Shown here in pieces: positions 50,388 through 59,902 of a DNA stretch of 64,000 bases. The DNA is from Flavobacterium sandaracinum (GTDB lineage Bacteria; Bacteroidota; Bacteroidia; Flavobacteriales; Flavobacteriaceae). The DNA is taken from the NCBI RefSeq assembly GCF_004349135.1, contig NZ_SMFN01000004.1:1-64000 (forward strand). The letters are read 5' to 3'. Positions within the stretch are counted from its first letter, which is position 1. Each line of letters opens with the position of its first letter. A program made the translations under genes and the position numbers. The notes below the pieces were generated by a model. It was not told where the DNA came from, ran no database searches, and worked only from the letters and a program-made list of their open reading frames with translations.

Positions 50388-52805
50388 TTATTCGTATTTT
50401 AAATATTTTAGAACATCAACTTTTGTTGCTTGATAGGCTTTAGACAAAACAACTATTAAAGTGAGTAACATTAAAGCCAGAAATCCAATTATAAAGGGAT
50501 AGATAGAAATATCTATTCGATAAGCAAAATTCTCAAGCCATTTATTTAGCAAATAATAAACAGGAAACAACGCTATCAAAAACCCGATAATGCAATACAA
50601 AATGTATTGCTTAGACAGCTCTCTGAGTAACATATTCGTATCTGCGCCTAATGCTTTCCTAATCGCAATTTCTTTCATACGCCTTTGTATGGAGTAAGAA
50701 GCCAAAGCAAACAAGCCAAAAAGAGCAATACCAATAACAACTACATTTAGCACTGAAAAGATGTTTTTTTGTTTAACATAACTTTCATACGTTCTGGCAT
50801 ATTCTTTATCTACAAAATCATATTTAAACGGGTATTCTTTATCAACTGTTCTCCAAAATCTCTCGATATTCACAATAGTATTTTCCATATTATCAGAATC
50901 CAATTTTATGAAAATTTTGTCTATATTTCCAGCTATATCTACCGTTTTTAAATGGTAAAAAACAATTGGCGGTACTTTTTCTTCAGGACTTAAAAGATTA
51001 AAATCTTTAATAATACCAATAATTTTCAAATTTTTATTTCTTACTAAAATTTCTTTACCAATTGGATTTTTAATATTCATTAATTTTAGAGCAGTTTCGT
51101 TTATCATCACTGAATTAATCGTATCCGAAGCTAGTTTTCTATCAAAAATTCTACCTTTTGCTATTTTTATATTTAACATCTCAAACAGCCCAAAGTCTAA
51201 AGCTATGCTCTTTACTTTAAAGAGTTCTTCATTATATAAAACAGGTGTTATTGAATTGTCTGAACCATCAAACGACATAAGACCAGTTGAAGCTTGTCTA
51301 ACTCCTTTAATTTTGCTTAATTCTTGTTTTATAGTGGTGTATTTATTGTAAATATGTTGTCCAACATTTTCTACTTCATAATCTGACGATGGAAAATGTA
51401 ATGGTACAGAAATCACTTGGTCCCCTTTAAAACCAAGATCTTTATTGCTTAAGTATTGAACTTGTTGATATACAATGTAAGAACCAATAATAAAAAAAGT
51501 AGCAACTGCAAATTGAAAAATAAGCATTCCATTACGCAATCCTATACCGTTTTTGCTTCTTCCAAAATTTCCTTTTAATACTTTTAAAGTTTCAAAATTG
51601 GATACATAAATCGCTGGAAATATTCCTGCAACCAAAACTGTAATTATAAAAATCAGAATTAATTGCAGGTAAAATTGATTTCCTAGAAGTACAAGATTTT
51701 TGTCTAAAAAGTTGTTGTAATGAGGCATAGTTAGTTCTACAATTACTAATGCTAGTAAAATCGAAAACAAGCTTATTAAAATAGTTTCAAAAATAAATTG
51801 CCTTATAATGTTGCCTTTAGAAGCACCTACAATTTTACGGACTCCAACTTCTTTCGCTCGATTTATTGCATTGGCTGTTGCCAAATTGATATAATTAACA
51901 ATGGATAAAATGAGAATCAAAATGGATAAACTCATCATGATTAACAAAAACTGATAATTACCTCTACCTTCAGGATAGCCATCCGCTACAGAATGCAATC
52001 TTGCTTTTGAAAGAGGTTCCATAAAAACTGTAAAATGACCGATTTTCTTAGCCATTTCCTCAGGAGTAAAGCCCGCCTCCTTCGCAACTCTTATTATAAA
52101 ATCATAATTATATAGCTTTTCTAGGCTCTTTCTCAAATTTTCTATTTTTAATGGATCCTTGACTTTTATTAATAATTTAAAAGCAAAAGGAGCTGTCATA
52201 TATGTCGCCGTCAATCCCTTCATTCTATTGACTACGGCATTTGGTGCGATTGATGAATTTCCAGGAATTTCATAAACGGCTCGCACAACAAACGTTTGGT
52301 CTAAGCATTTTACTTGTTTCCCGATTGGATTTTCATCTCCAAAAACTCTTTTGGCTATATCATCAGAAATAGCAATGCTGGAATCATCTTTTAAAGCTGA
52401 AATAGCATCTCCCTTGATAATTTTGAAAGGGAAAAAAGAAAAGAAATTATGCTCTACATTAATGATTTTATCTATAAACTCCTTCTTTCCATTATAAATA
52501 ATTTTATCCTTTTGATACCAACTGTCAGCATACATAATGCTTTCTACATTAGTGTCTTTATCTAAAACAGGTTTTAGAAATAAAGAACAATCTGACGAAG
52601 CAGGCGAATCACTTAATTTAACCAAAACCTGAAAAACAGTGTCTTTTTCAGGATTCCATTCATTGTAACCATGCTCGTCATTCCAATATAATAATGCAAA
52701 AATTAACCCCGCAATACCAATACTCAATCCCAAAACATTGAGAAACGAAAACAGTTTGTTTTGCTTGAGGTGGTAAATAAATATTTTTATCCAGTTGTGT
52801 GCCAT
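50388..52805 (-). CDS. ABC transporter permease, MacB/FtsX type with duplicated FtsX domain
   Basis: The 805-residue protein has an N-terminal membrane helix (LFSFLNVLGLSIGIAGLIFALLYW), a MacB-type periplasmic domain, and a first FtsX domain with three helices (NRAKEVGVRKIVGASKGNIIRQFI). A second periplasmic domain and second FtsX domain follow (RRMKEIAIRKALGADTNMLLRELS). This is the Bacteroidetes exporter permease layout. I chose ATG at 52805 (MAHNWIKIF), since the preceding 35 codons lack family resemblance. With the ATPase and adaptor upstream it forms an export system, perhaps for a peptide, lipoprotein or drug; the substrate is unknown. Confidence 0.9.
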   Translation of the reverse strand: MAHNWIKIFIYHLKQNKLFSFLNVLGLSIGIAGLIFALLYWNDEHGYNEWNPEKDTVFQVLVKLSDSPASSDCSLFLKPVLDKDTNVESIMYADSWYQKDKIIYNGKKEFIDKIINVEHNFFSFFPFKIIKGDAISALKDDSSIAISDDIAKRVFGDENPIGKQVKCLDQTFVVRAVYEIPGNSSIAPNAVVNRMKGLTATYMTAPFAFKLLIKVKDPLKIENLRKSLEKLYNYDFIIRVAKEAGFTPEEMAKKIGHFTVFMEPLSKARLHSVADGYPEGRGNYQFLLIMMSLSILILILSIVNYINLATANAINRAKEVGVRKIVGASKGNIIRQFIFETILISLFSILLALVIVELTMPHYNNFLDKNLVLLGNQFYLQLILIFIITVLVAGIFPAIYVSNFETLKVLKGNFGRSKNGIGLRNGMLIFQFAVATFFIIGSYIVYQQVQYLSNKDLGFKGDQVISVPLHFPSSDYEVENVGQHIYNKYTTIKQELSKIKGVRQASTGLMSFDGSDNSITPVLYNEELFKVKSIALDFGLFEMLNIKIAKGRIFDRKLASDTINSVMINETALKLMNIKNPIGKEILVRNKNLKIIGIIKDFNLLSPEEKVPPIVFYHLKTVDIAGNIDKIFIKLDSDNMENTIVNIERFWRTVDKEYPFKYDFVDKEYARTYESYVKQKNIFSVLNVVVIGIALFGLFALASYSIQRRMKEIAIRKALGADTNMLLRELSKQYILYCIIGFLIALFPVYYLLNKWLENFAYRIDISIYPFIIGFLALMLLTLIVVLSKAYQATKVDVLKYLKYE

Positions 52806-52949
52806 AATTTTTAATTCGTTGATTTTGATTGCTTCGCCAGTTCGCCACTTTGGCTCGTGTGATGATTGAAATCGTAGCTTATTGAAAGAGTGTGCTGCAA
52901 AGCAACTCAAAAATGAATTCGCTGATTAATAGTATTATTAGTATCATGA

Positions 52950-53654
52950 TTACTCTATTTTAAAAACATCTACATTTCTTTGATTCATTTTTTCAGAGAA
53001 AACAACGCCATCTTTCATCAGAATGGTTCTTTGAGAAAAGGACGCATCATAATCAGAATGGGTGACCATCAAGATAGTGGCACCTTTAGCATGTAAGTCA
53101 GTTAGCAATTCCATAACTTCATTTCCGTTTTTACTATCCAAATTTCCAGTAGGCTCATCAGCCAAAATAATTTTAGGATCATTTATCAAAGCTCTGGCCA
53201 CAGCCACACGTTGTTGTTGCCCACCAGAAAGTTGTTGGGGATAATGCTTCAATCGATGCGCAATGTTTAACTTTTCGGCAATTGCTTCTACTTTTAGTTT
53301 TCTTTCCGAAGCCTTTACGTTATTGTAAATTAACGGCAATTCGATATTATCATAAACCGAAAGCTCGTCAATCAGGTTAAAATTCTGAAAAATAAATCCA
53401 ATATTTTCCTTACGAACATTAGAACGTCCTTTTTCTTTTAGTCCTATCATTTCTTGGTTCAACAAGGTGTAACTCCCCTCTGAAGCACTATCCAGTAATC
53501 CTATGATATTGAGTAATGTCGATTTTCCGCAACCCGAAGGCCCCATAATCGAAAGAAAATCTCCCTCATTGATTTGCAAATTAATCCCGCTTAAAGCCGA
53601 AGTTTCTAACTCTTCTGTTCTGAAGATCTTGGTTAGGTTTTGAATTGTTATCAT
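52950..53654 (-). CDS. ABC transporter ATP-binding protein (MacB/LolD type)
   Basis: The 234-residue ATPase has Walker A GPSGCGKST (about 38-46), Q-loop IGFIFQNFNLIDELSVYDN, signature LSGGQQQRVAVARAL, Walker B ILADEPTGNLDSKNG and switch MVTHSDYDA. It powers the neighbouring permease (50388-52805) at the inner membrane. It is transcribed after the adaptor gene with a 57-nt gap. Confidence 0.96.
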   Translation of the reverse strand: MITIQNLTKIFRTEELETSALSGINLQINEGDFLSIMGPSGCGKSTLLNIIGLLDSASEGSYTLLNQEMIGLKEKGRSNVRKENIGFIFQNFNLIDELSVYDNIELPLIYNNVKASERKLKVEAIAEKLNIAHRLKHYPQQLSGGQQQRVAVARALINDPKIILADEPTGNLDSKNGNEVMELLTDLHAKGATILMVTHSDYDASFSQRTILMKDGVVFSEKMNQRNVDVFKIE

Positions 53655-53711
53655 CCTTTTATAATTTTTTATGTTTTTGATTTAAGAACGCAGTACAGCT
53701 GCATTCCGTTT

Positions 53712-54950
53712 TTATTGTATATTCAGTTCTTCGACTTCTTTATAGTCGGCATAAGACGACGTTATTACTTTTTCTCCTTGTTTTAATCCTTCTAACACTT
53801 CATAATAAGAAGGGTTTTCTCTGCCTAATTTTATATTTCTTCTCACTCCTTTGCTTCCGTTGACAACAAACAGCCACTTTCCAGCGGTTTCTTGATTGAA
53901 ACTTCCTTTTGGAATGACCAAAATTTTATTCTTTTCAGATAAAATAAGCTTCACGCCAAAACTTAATCCGTCTTGTAACGCTAACTCTTCTTTAGAATCA
54001 AAAAGCAATTCCACTTGAAAACGACCACTTTTAACCTCTGGAATCACTTTTACCACAGACACGATTACTGTTTTTCCCTTATATTCAATTTGTCCTTTCA
54101 AACCCACACGTATTTTCTCTAAATAAAACTCATCCACCTGCGCGCTTAACTTGTAGCCTTCCCGAGAATCAATTCTACCAATACTTTCTCCAGCTTGAAA
54201 TGTTTTTCCTAAAATAGGTTCAAATGAAGTTAATCTTCCTGAAACTGGTGCCGTAATCAAGAAGTTTTTTTTATTACTCCTTAGAATATCCAAACTCATC
54301 TCCATCGTTTGGATCGAACGATTAATCTGCGAAATTTGCACTTGATTGGTTTGTTTCTCCTTTTGAATACTCGTACGAATATTGCTTTTACGTTCTTCTT
54401 GAAAACGCAGACTTTCCTTTATTACATTCCAATCATTTCTTGAGATAATGTCTTTTTCAAATAATTTGGCATTCATATCATACACCCTCTTGGCATCATT
54501 GTAATCGTGTTCTATTAAAGCAAGATCTTTCGTTAAGTTCAATTCTTGATTTCTAATATTTAGTTTTCCGGTATTTAAATTATTGATTTGCTCAATGATT
54601 GCGGTTTCCTGCGTCAAGTAATTCAATTCTGTATTCGGATTATACATGCGAACCAGCGGTTGTCCTTGCGTCACCATTGCTCCGTTTTCTACAAAAATTT
54701 CTTTGACTGAACCACCTTCGATGATATTGACCAACACCAAATTCAATGGCTCCACTTTGGCCTGAAAAACAATAAAATCTTCAAAAAATTCCTGGCTTAC
54801 TTCTTTTACTAATAGTTCATCCACTTTTACATTTAAACTTCGTTTTTTAGATACCGAAGCATAAACTACTGCTCCTGCAACTAAAAAACTCACAAATCCT
54901 ATTGTTAAGTACCTAAATTTTCTATTTTTACGGGGAATAACCTTGTCCAT
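53712..54950 (-). CDS. HlyD/MacA-type periplasmic adaptor protein
   Basis: The 412-residue protein has an N-terminal anchor (FRYLTIGFVSFLVAGAVVYA) and a biotinyl-lipoyl half (EPLNLVLVNIIEGGSVKEIFVENGAMVTQGQPLVRM). A long coiled coil (about 105-215, rich in Glu, Lys and Gln) follows, then LITAPVSGRLTSFEPILGKTFQAGE and a C-terminal beta-barrel. It links the inner-membrane ABC pump to an outer-membrane channel. It is first in the leftward adaptor-ATPase-permease operon. An outer-membrane channel gene is not visible here. Confidence 0.9.
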   Translation of the reverse strand: MDKVIPRKNRKFRYLTIGFVSFLVAGAVVYASVSKKRSLNVKVDELLVKEVSQEFFEDFIVFQAKVEPLNLVLVNIIEGGSVKEIFVENGAMVTQGQPLVRMYNPNTELNYLTQETAIIEQINNLNTGKLNIRNQELNLTKDLALIEHDYNDAKRVYDMNAKLFEKDIISRNDWNVIKESLRFQEERKSNIRTSIQKEKQTNQVQISQINRSIQTMEMSLDILRSNKKNFLITAPVSGRLTSFEPILGKTFQAGESIGRIDSREGYKLSAQVDEFYLEKIRVGLKGQIEYKGKTVIVSVVKVIPEVKSGRFQVELLFDSKEELALQDGLSFGVKLILSEKNKILVIPKGSFNQETAGKWLFVVNGSKGVRRNIKLGRENPSYYEVLEGLKQGEKVITSSYADYKEVEELNIQ

Positions 54951-54978
54951 TTTTATAATAATTTACTGATTATCAACA

Positions 54979-54994
54979 TACAAAAGCATGCCAA
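54979..54994 (-). promoter_or_regulatory. Weak sigma-54-like promoter candidate for the export operon
   Basis: On the minus strand TTGGCATGCTTTTGTA resembles the -24/-12 pattern TTGGCACG-N4-TTGCA, but the GG-to-GT spacing is one base short and the -12 GC is GT. It lies 29 nt upstream of the adaptor ATG, a plausible place, but support is weak. Confidence 0.3.
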
Positions 54995-55055
54995 AGGATT
55001 TATAATCCGTAAAACAATGGTTATCAATACGGTTGCAAAAAATCTAGAAATCGAA

Positions 55056-55073
55056 CTGTTCGAAAACGGACAG
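55056..55073. promoter_or_regulatory. Dyad, candidate activator site of the NtrC-type regulator
   Basis: CTGTTCG-AAAA-CGGACAG is a 7-bp inverted repeat with one mismatch, in the gap between the export operon and the regulator gene, about 105 bp upstream of the adaptor ATG and 35 bp upstream of the regulator ATG. Fis-type HTH domains of NtrC-family regulators bind such dyads as upstream activating sites. Confidence 0.4.
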
Positions 55074-55107
55074 TCCCCTGTTCATAAGTGAACAAAAACA
55101 AATACTG

Positions 55108-56457
55108 ATGCGAAAAAAACAAGCCAAAATACTTATTGTTGATGACCAAGAAGAGATCCTTTTTTCGGCAAAAATGATCTTGAAGAAGCATTTTGAAGAA
55201 ATTTTCACAACAAATGATCCAAAAAAAATAATTACTATCCTTGGCGAAAACCAAATTGATGTTGTTTTACTAGACATGAACTACCGCATTGGATTTGAAG
55301 ATGGACGAGAAGGCATTCACTCGCTAAAAGAAATAAAAACACTGTCGCCAAAAACAGTTGGACTATTAATGACCGCTTTTGGCAAAATAGAAACCGCAGT
55401 AGAAGGCATGAAAATAGGTGCTTTTGATTATATTTTAAAACCTTGGGATAATGAAAAATTACTCTCCACTATAGACAAAGCCGTTGTGGAAAGTCGAAAA
55501 CTCAGCCGAACATCAAACTCAGAACCCGCTCCTAAAAAGCACTTCATTGGCAGTTCCCAAAAAATAAAACAGGCGTATTCCATTGCTGAAAAAGTAGCAA
55601 AAACAGATGCAAACGTCCTTATTTTAGGAGAAAACGGAACAGGTAAATTTGTCTTTGCTGAACATATACATCAGCATTCTAATCGAAAAGACAAACCATT
55701 CGTTCATATTGATTTGGGTTCGTTAAGCGAAAACTTGTTTGAAAGCGAACTTTTTGGTTATGCCAAAGGTGCTTTTACCGACGCCAAAACCGATACCCCA
55801 GGACGATTTGAAATTGCCGATAATGGAACTATTTTTCTTGACGAAATAGGCAATATCCCTTTGCATTTGCAATCAAAACTACTGCATGTTTTACAAACAA
55901 AGAAAGTCACACGGCTAGGCGAAAGCAAACCGCGAACATTAAATGTAAGAATCATAGCAGCAACTAACAGCGATATTAAAGCCGAAGTCGCAAACAAAAC
56001 ATTTCGAGAAGACTTGTTGTATCGTATTAATACCATGGAAATAAACCTACCGCCTTTGCGAGAGCGAAAAGACGATATTGTGCCCATGGCGCACTTCCTT
56101 CTAAAGCAGATAGGAGAGAAATACGGTCAAAACGATGTCCTTTTTGACACTAACGTGGCCGAATATATGGAACGTTATCCTTGGAAAGGAAACATTAGAG
56201 AATTAGAAAATAAGATTGAAAGAGCCTTGATCATGTCAGATGACAATACAATTTCGGTAACTGATTTAGACTTACTTAACTTTGAATACATAACAACAAC
56301 GGAGGAACATCCCTTATCCGAAATAGAGAAAAACGCCATCGAAAAATCCCTTTTTAAAAACAACGGAAACATCAGTAAAACTGCTGAAGAATTGGGTTTA
56401 TCTAGAGGTTCGTTGTACCGTAGACTTGAAAAATACGATCTTAAAATTAACGACTAA
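55108..56457 (+). CDS. Sigma-54-dependent response regulator (NtrC family)
   Basis: The 449-residue protein has a receiver domain (LIVDDQEEILFS with Asp11-12, phosphoacceptor Asp56 in VVLLDMNY) and a sigma-54 AAA+ domain with Walker A LGENGTGKFVFAE (about 173-185), GAFTDAKTD in place of GAFTGA, and LDEIGNIPLHLQSKLLHVLQ. A Fis-type HTH (ISKTAEELGLSRGSLYRRLEKYDL) ends the protein. Divergent from the adaptor-ATPase-permease operon, it probably controls that operon. The change of GAFTGA to GAFTDA occurs in several Bacteroidetes members. Confidence 0.93.
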   Translation: MRKKQAKILIVDDQEEILFSAKMILKKHFEEIFTTNDPKKIITILGENQIDVVLLDMNYRIGFEDGREGIHSLKEIKTLSPKTVGLLMTAFGKIETAVEGMKIGAFDYILKPWDNEKLLSTIDKAVVESRKLSRTSNSEPAPKKHFIGSSQKIKQAYSIAEKVAKTDANVLILGENGTGKFVFAEHIHQHSNRKDKPFVHIDLGSLSENLFESELFGYAKGAFTDAKTDTPGRFEIADNGTIFLDEIGNIPLHLQSKLLHVLQTKKVTRLGESKPRTLNVRIIAATNSDIKAEVANKTFREDLLYRINTMEINLPPLRERKDDIVPMAHFLLKQIGEKYGQNDVLFDTNVAEYMERYPWKGNIRELENKIERALIMSDDNTISVTDLDLLNFEYITTTEEHPLSEIEKNAIEKSLFKNNGNISKTAEELGLSRGSLYRRLEKYDLKIND

Positions 56458-57806
56458 TGAATAGCTGGAAATTTTACAATGCCCTTTTTGCAAGAGTTCT
56501 TATAGTCATTATTGCACTCGCATTTTCACTTTATCTATTTGGAAACGGTTATTTGTATAGTGGTATTTTAATTATGCTATTTTCTTTTTTGATCTGTGCC
56601 GAAATGTATTCGTACATCAAAAACAAATTGATTTTTTACGACAAAACCATACTTTCGATACTAAATAACGACTTTTCTGCTCGTTTTCCTGCTGCATACA
56701 AAGAAGGAGATTATAAAAATTTATGTCTGCTGTATGATACTTTGAAAGAGAAACAACACGACGGCAGCTCAAAAGAATTAATCTATCGCTCGATAATAAA
56801 CAATATCGACACGGCTGTTTTAATTTTAGAAAAAGAAAATAACGACTGGACCATTTTCTTGATGAACGATTGTTTTTCTACCCTTTTCAGTGTCCCAAAA
56901 GTGACTAATTGGGAATATCTTAAGAATTACCTGCCGTCGCTTTGCGAAGAAATTGAAAACACCGGTTTTAAAGAATTAAAGACGTCCATTAACATCAAAA
57001 TAGAGCAACAAGAAGCGCAGACGTTTATGTTGCAAACTTCGTTAACAAAATCGTTCAACAAAGACTACTTCATCGTGCTATTAGACAGCATCCAGCGTGT
57101 TATTGAGAAAAAAGAAAAAGAAGCTTGGATTAATTTGATGAAAATCATCTCTCACGAATTAATGAATTCCTTGACACCTATTCGATCGCTTTCGCAAAAT
57201 TTACTACAAATCGTAGATCAAGACCATTTAGAATCGGAAGATTTTGAAGACATCAAAAGCAGCATTTCAACCATTATCAACAGAAGTGATCATTTGCAGT
57301 TTTTTGTCGAGAACTATCGGAAGCTCGCTGCGCTTCCTACGCCAAACAAAAAACCAACTCCAATTCATTTATTGTTTGAAGATTGTCTTAAAATGATGTC
57401 TCCTATTTTCGAATCGGAAAATATAAAAATCATTAACGAAATCGAAAAAAATAAGATAATTGACCTTGATAAAAACCAAATAGAACAAGTAATTATCAAT
57501 TTGATTACCAACAGTGTTTTTGCATTAAAAGAAAAAGAGGAAAAGAGTATACACTTGACTACGGCAACACAAAATAATCGTTTTTACATCATCATATCTG
57601 ATAATGGAGGAGGAATTGAAAGCGAAATTACAGACAAAATATTCCTCCCTTTTTTCACTACTAGAAAAAATGGCGCTGGTATTGGACTTACGCTTTCGAA
57701 GAATATCATAGAAGCCCACGGCGGTTATTTGAGTCACAAAACTGATTCTGACCTGTCAGGAGGTAAAACGCATTTCACCATCTGTTTTATTCAAGGAAAT
57801 AGTTAA
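56457..57806 (+). CDS. Sensor histidine kinase (NtrB-like, membrane-bound)
   Basis: The 449-residue kinase has two membrane helices (about 10-30 and 34-55) and a PAS-like region. The HisKA segment is IISHELMNSLTPIRSL with His233. The ATPase domain follows with the N-box (IEQVIINLITNSVFAL), DNGGGI, the F-box IFLPFFTTR and GIGLTLSKNIIEAHGG. Its ATG overlaps the regulator's stop by one base (TAATG), so the two are translationally coupled. The stimulus is unknown; the short extramembrane loop suggests sensing within or beside the membrane. Confidence 0.94.
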   Translation: MNSWKFYNALFARVLIVIIALAFSLYLFGNGYLYSGILIMLFSFLICAEMYSYIKNKLIFYDKTILSILNNDFSARFPAAYKEGDYKNLCLLYDTLKEKQHDGSSKELIYRSIINNIDTAVLILEKENNDWTIFLMNDCFSTLFSVPKVTNWEYLKNYLPSLCEEIENTGFKELKTSINIKIEQQEAQTFMLQTSLTKSFNKDYFIVLLDSIQRVIEKKEKEAWINLMKIISHELMNSLTPIRSLSQNLLQIVDQDHLESEDFEDIKSSISTIINRSDHLQFFVENYRKLAALPTPNKKPTPIHLLFEDCLKMMSPIFESENIKIINEIEKNKIIDLDKNQIEQVIINLITNSVFALKEKEEKSIHLTTATQNNRFYIIISDNGGGIESEITDKIFLPFFTTRKNGAGIGLTLSKNIIEAHGGYLSHKTDSDLSGGKTHFTICFIQGNS

Positions 57807-57833
57807 ATCGGGCAGGTGTTGATGCCCGAATTT
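57805..57833 (+). terminator. Hairpin after the kinase gene
   Basis: AAATCGGGCA pairs with TGCCCGAATTT right after the kinase stop codon. It has no T-run, so it is only a weak terminator candidate. Confidence 0.4.
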
Positions 57834-57937
57834 AAAGCACTTACGCTTAATATTTTAGTATAGAACAGCCAATTTTTACTGGCTAATTAATAAATATCTC
57901 TGTTTTATAAACTTGTTAATCAATTGAATTCAGATTC

Positions 57938-58264
57938 TTATTCAGTCATTGGCGGCTGCCAAAAATGCTTTTCGAAATCTACAATCTGATTTTCAACCAC
58001 AACTATCCCTTCATTTTCTAATAATTGTTGCATGAGATTCGTCCCGTCAAAATGCAATTTCCCTGTCAGCAACCCATTTCTGTTGACCACCCGATGCGCC
58101 GGAACATCCTCCAGATTATGGGAAGCATTCATTGCCCAACCCACCATTCGAGCAGAACGAGCGGTTCCTAAAGCCTTCGCAATTGCACCATAAGAAGTTA
58201 CTTTTCCGTAGGGAATTTGTCTAACTATGAAATATACTCTCTCGAAAAAATTGTCGTTTGCCAT
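57938..58264 (-). CDS. Alkyltransferase-like protein (ATL, MGMT family without the active Cys)
   Basis: The 108-residue protein has the MGMT C-domain: IPYGKVTSYGAIAKALG and the arginine-finger region SARMVGWAM. The acceptor motif reads PAHRV with Ala56, where O6-methylguanine methyltransferases have PCHRV and E. coli ATL has PWHRV. It therefore cannot accept alkyl groups; ATLs flag O6-alkylguanine for nucleotide excision repair. It is the last gene of trmB-lysE-ATL. Confidence 0.93.
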   Translation of the reverse strand: MANDNFFERVYFIVRQIPYGKVTSYGAIAKALGTARSARMVGWAMNASHNLEDVPAHRVVNRNGLLTGKLHFDGTNLMQQLLENEGIVVVENQIVDFEKHFWQPPMTE

Positions 58265-58315
58265 GCTTCCAAAAGAATAATAAGGGTACCTAATTTAATT
58301 ATTAATTTACGGAAA

Positions 58316-58951
58316 TTACTTTAGATAATACCTTATGATATTAATCAAGGTGATTAACGATATTAATCCTGTGATGCTTCCAATAATGGTATTCATATTA
58401 CGCATCAAATAATCTGTTTTATCTTGTATTTTTTGAAAGAAGGCAACGTAGAAATAGAATACCAAAAAAGAACCCAATACGACTCCTGCAACAAAAATCA
58501 AAACGTGCGTGGTATCAAAGGAAAAGAGATTGTACGACGCTAACGTGACACTTACAAACACGTAATAAGGAATAGGGAAAAAATTCAGTGCTGAGAGCAG
58601 CATTCCGAGAAAAAAACGGGTGGAGGTACTCTTTTTTTTAATTTTACCTTTTTTCTTTTTTGGCTTTTTAGCGATCAACAAAAAATAGATTGTTAATGCT
58701 GAAAAAATCCCAAAACCTACTTCCCGCAATAAAACAATTACATCTGGTCGTTCCTTAATAAACTGAGCGAAAAATATAGCTAGTGCAGCTTGAAAGAAAA
58801 TTACAATTACGGCTCCTAAAACAAACCAAAAAGCACTTCTTTTTCCTTCTTTAAGATTGACTTTAGCTGCTGTCATATTAATCAATCCCGGAGGTGTAAT
58901 CCCTACGAAGGCAGTAACAAAACCCAAAAACAAGGAAGTAATTAAATTCAT
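58316..58951 (-). CDS. LysE/RhtB family amino-acid exporter
   Basis: The 211-residue membrane protein has six helices and the family start LFLGFVTAFVGITPPGLINMTAAKVNLKEG, then a cytoplasmic basic loop (KKPKKKKGKIKKKSTS) and a C-terminal GSITGLISLITLINIIRYYL. LysE proteins export amino acids such as lysine, threonine or arginine. I chose ATG at 58951, since the TTG start at 58957 adds two residues only. It follows trmB by about 40 nt. Confidence 0.88.
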   Translation of the reverse strand: MNLITSLFLGFVTAFVGITPPGLINMTAAKVNLKEGKRSAFWFVLGAVIVIFFQAALAIFFAQFIKERPDVIVLLREVGFGIFSALTIYFLLIAKKPKKKKGKIKKKSTSTRFFLGMLLSALNFFPIPYYVFVSVTLASYNLFSFDTTHVLIFVAGVVLGSFLVFYFYVAFFQKIQDKTDYLMRNMNTIIGSITGLISLITLINIIRYYLK

Positions 58952-58993
58952 AGGCAAAGTGCAATATCAAAAAAATCTATTTCAAATATAAAA

Positions 58994-59671
58994 CTATTCT
59001 TTAATTTTAAATCGAATATAGGTAATTGCTTTGTTAATTTCTAAATATTGTTTTTCATAGAACGTCTGAAAAGCAGTTACTTCCTCCGGACTTCCCTCAT
59101 TTACATACACATTATGATTGGCATACAAAACCTCGTGTCCTTCCCCGTGCAACAACCCTAAAGTATAACCATGCATAAACTCACTATCGGTTTTTAAGTT
59201 TACCACACCGTCTTTCTTGAGTACTTTTTTATACAATTGCAAAAACTCTGAATTCGTCATTCGGTGTTTTGTTCGTTTGTATTTGATCTGTGGATCTGGA
59301 AAAGTTATCCAAATTTCATCCACTTCATTTTCTGCAAAAATATGATTGATTAATTCAATTTGAGTTCTGATAAACGCTACATTATACATTCCGGTTTCCA
59401 CCGCTGTTTTAGCTCCACGCCAAAACCGAGCGCCTTTGATATCGATTCCAACAAAATTCTTATTCGGATATCTTTCAGCAAGCCCAACAGAATACTCCCC
59501 TTTCCCACAGCCTAATTCCAGTACTAATGGATTTTCATTTTTGAAGAATTCTGAATTCCATTTCCCTTTCAAAGGAAATAAATCGCCCACCACTTCTTCT
59601 CTTGTTGGTTGAAAAACATTATTGAATGTCTCGTTTTCTTTGAACCGCTTTAATTTATTTTTGCTTCCCAC
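58994..59671 (-). CDS. trmB: tRNA (guanine-N7)-methyltransferase TrmB
   Basis: The protein forms m7G46 in tRNA. It has the SAM motif LVLELGCGKGEYSVGLAERYPNKNFVGIDIKG, the TrmB signature IWITFPDPQIKYKRTKHRMT, and DGVVNLKTDSEFMHGYTL. The start is GTG at 59671 (giving MGSKNKLKRF, 225 residues), in keeping with family N-termini; the longer frame begins at TTG 59692. It heads trmB-lysE-ATL. Confidence 0.93.
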   Translation of the reverse strand: MGSKNKLKRFKENETFNNVFQPTREEVVGDLFPLKGKWNSEFFKNENPLVLELGCGKGEYSVGLAERYPNKNFVGIDIKGARFWRGAKTAVETGMYNVAFIRTQIELINHIFAENEVDEIWITFPDPQIKYKRTKHRMTNSEFLQLYKKVLKKDGVVNLKTDSEFMHGYTLGLLHGEGHEVLYANHNVYVNEGSPEEVTAFQTFYEKQYLEINKAITYIRFKIKE

Positions 59672-59902
59672 TTTTTTAGAATATTTCGGCAAAATTAAGG
59701 AAATATATAAGACCGAATGCCTAAGCGGTAAAAAAATGAAAAAACGTTTTCAAAATCGCTATTTCTAAGCTCATTTTTTTTGAAGTTCTTCGCAAAATAA
59801 CATCTAAGAAATAACTTTTGTACTATTTACATTCTTAACATTGTTGTTAATGCGTTTTTTACCAACAAATTATTACTGTACCTTTATATAAATAATTATG
59901 CC

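Noticed and set aside
52806..52910. A 35-residue N-terminal extension of the ABC permease
   Set aside because: It lacks family likeness and a hydrophobic signal; MAHNWIKIF matches the usual start.
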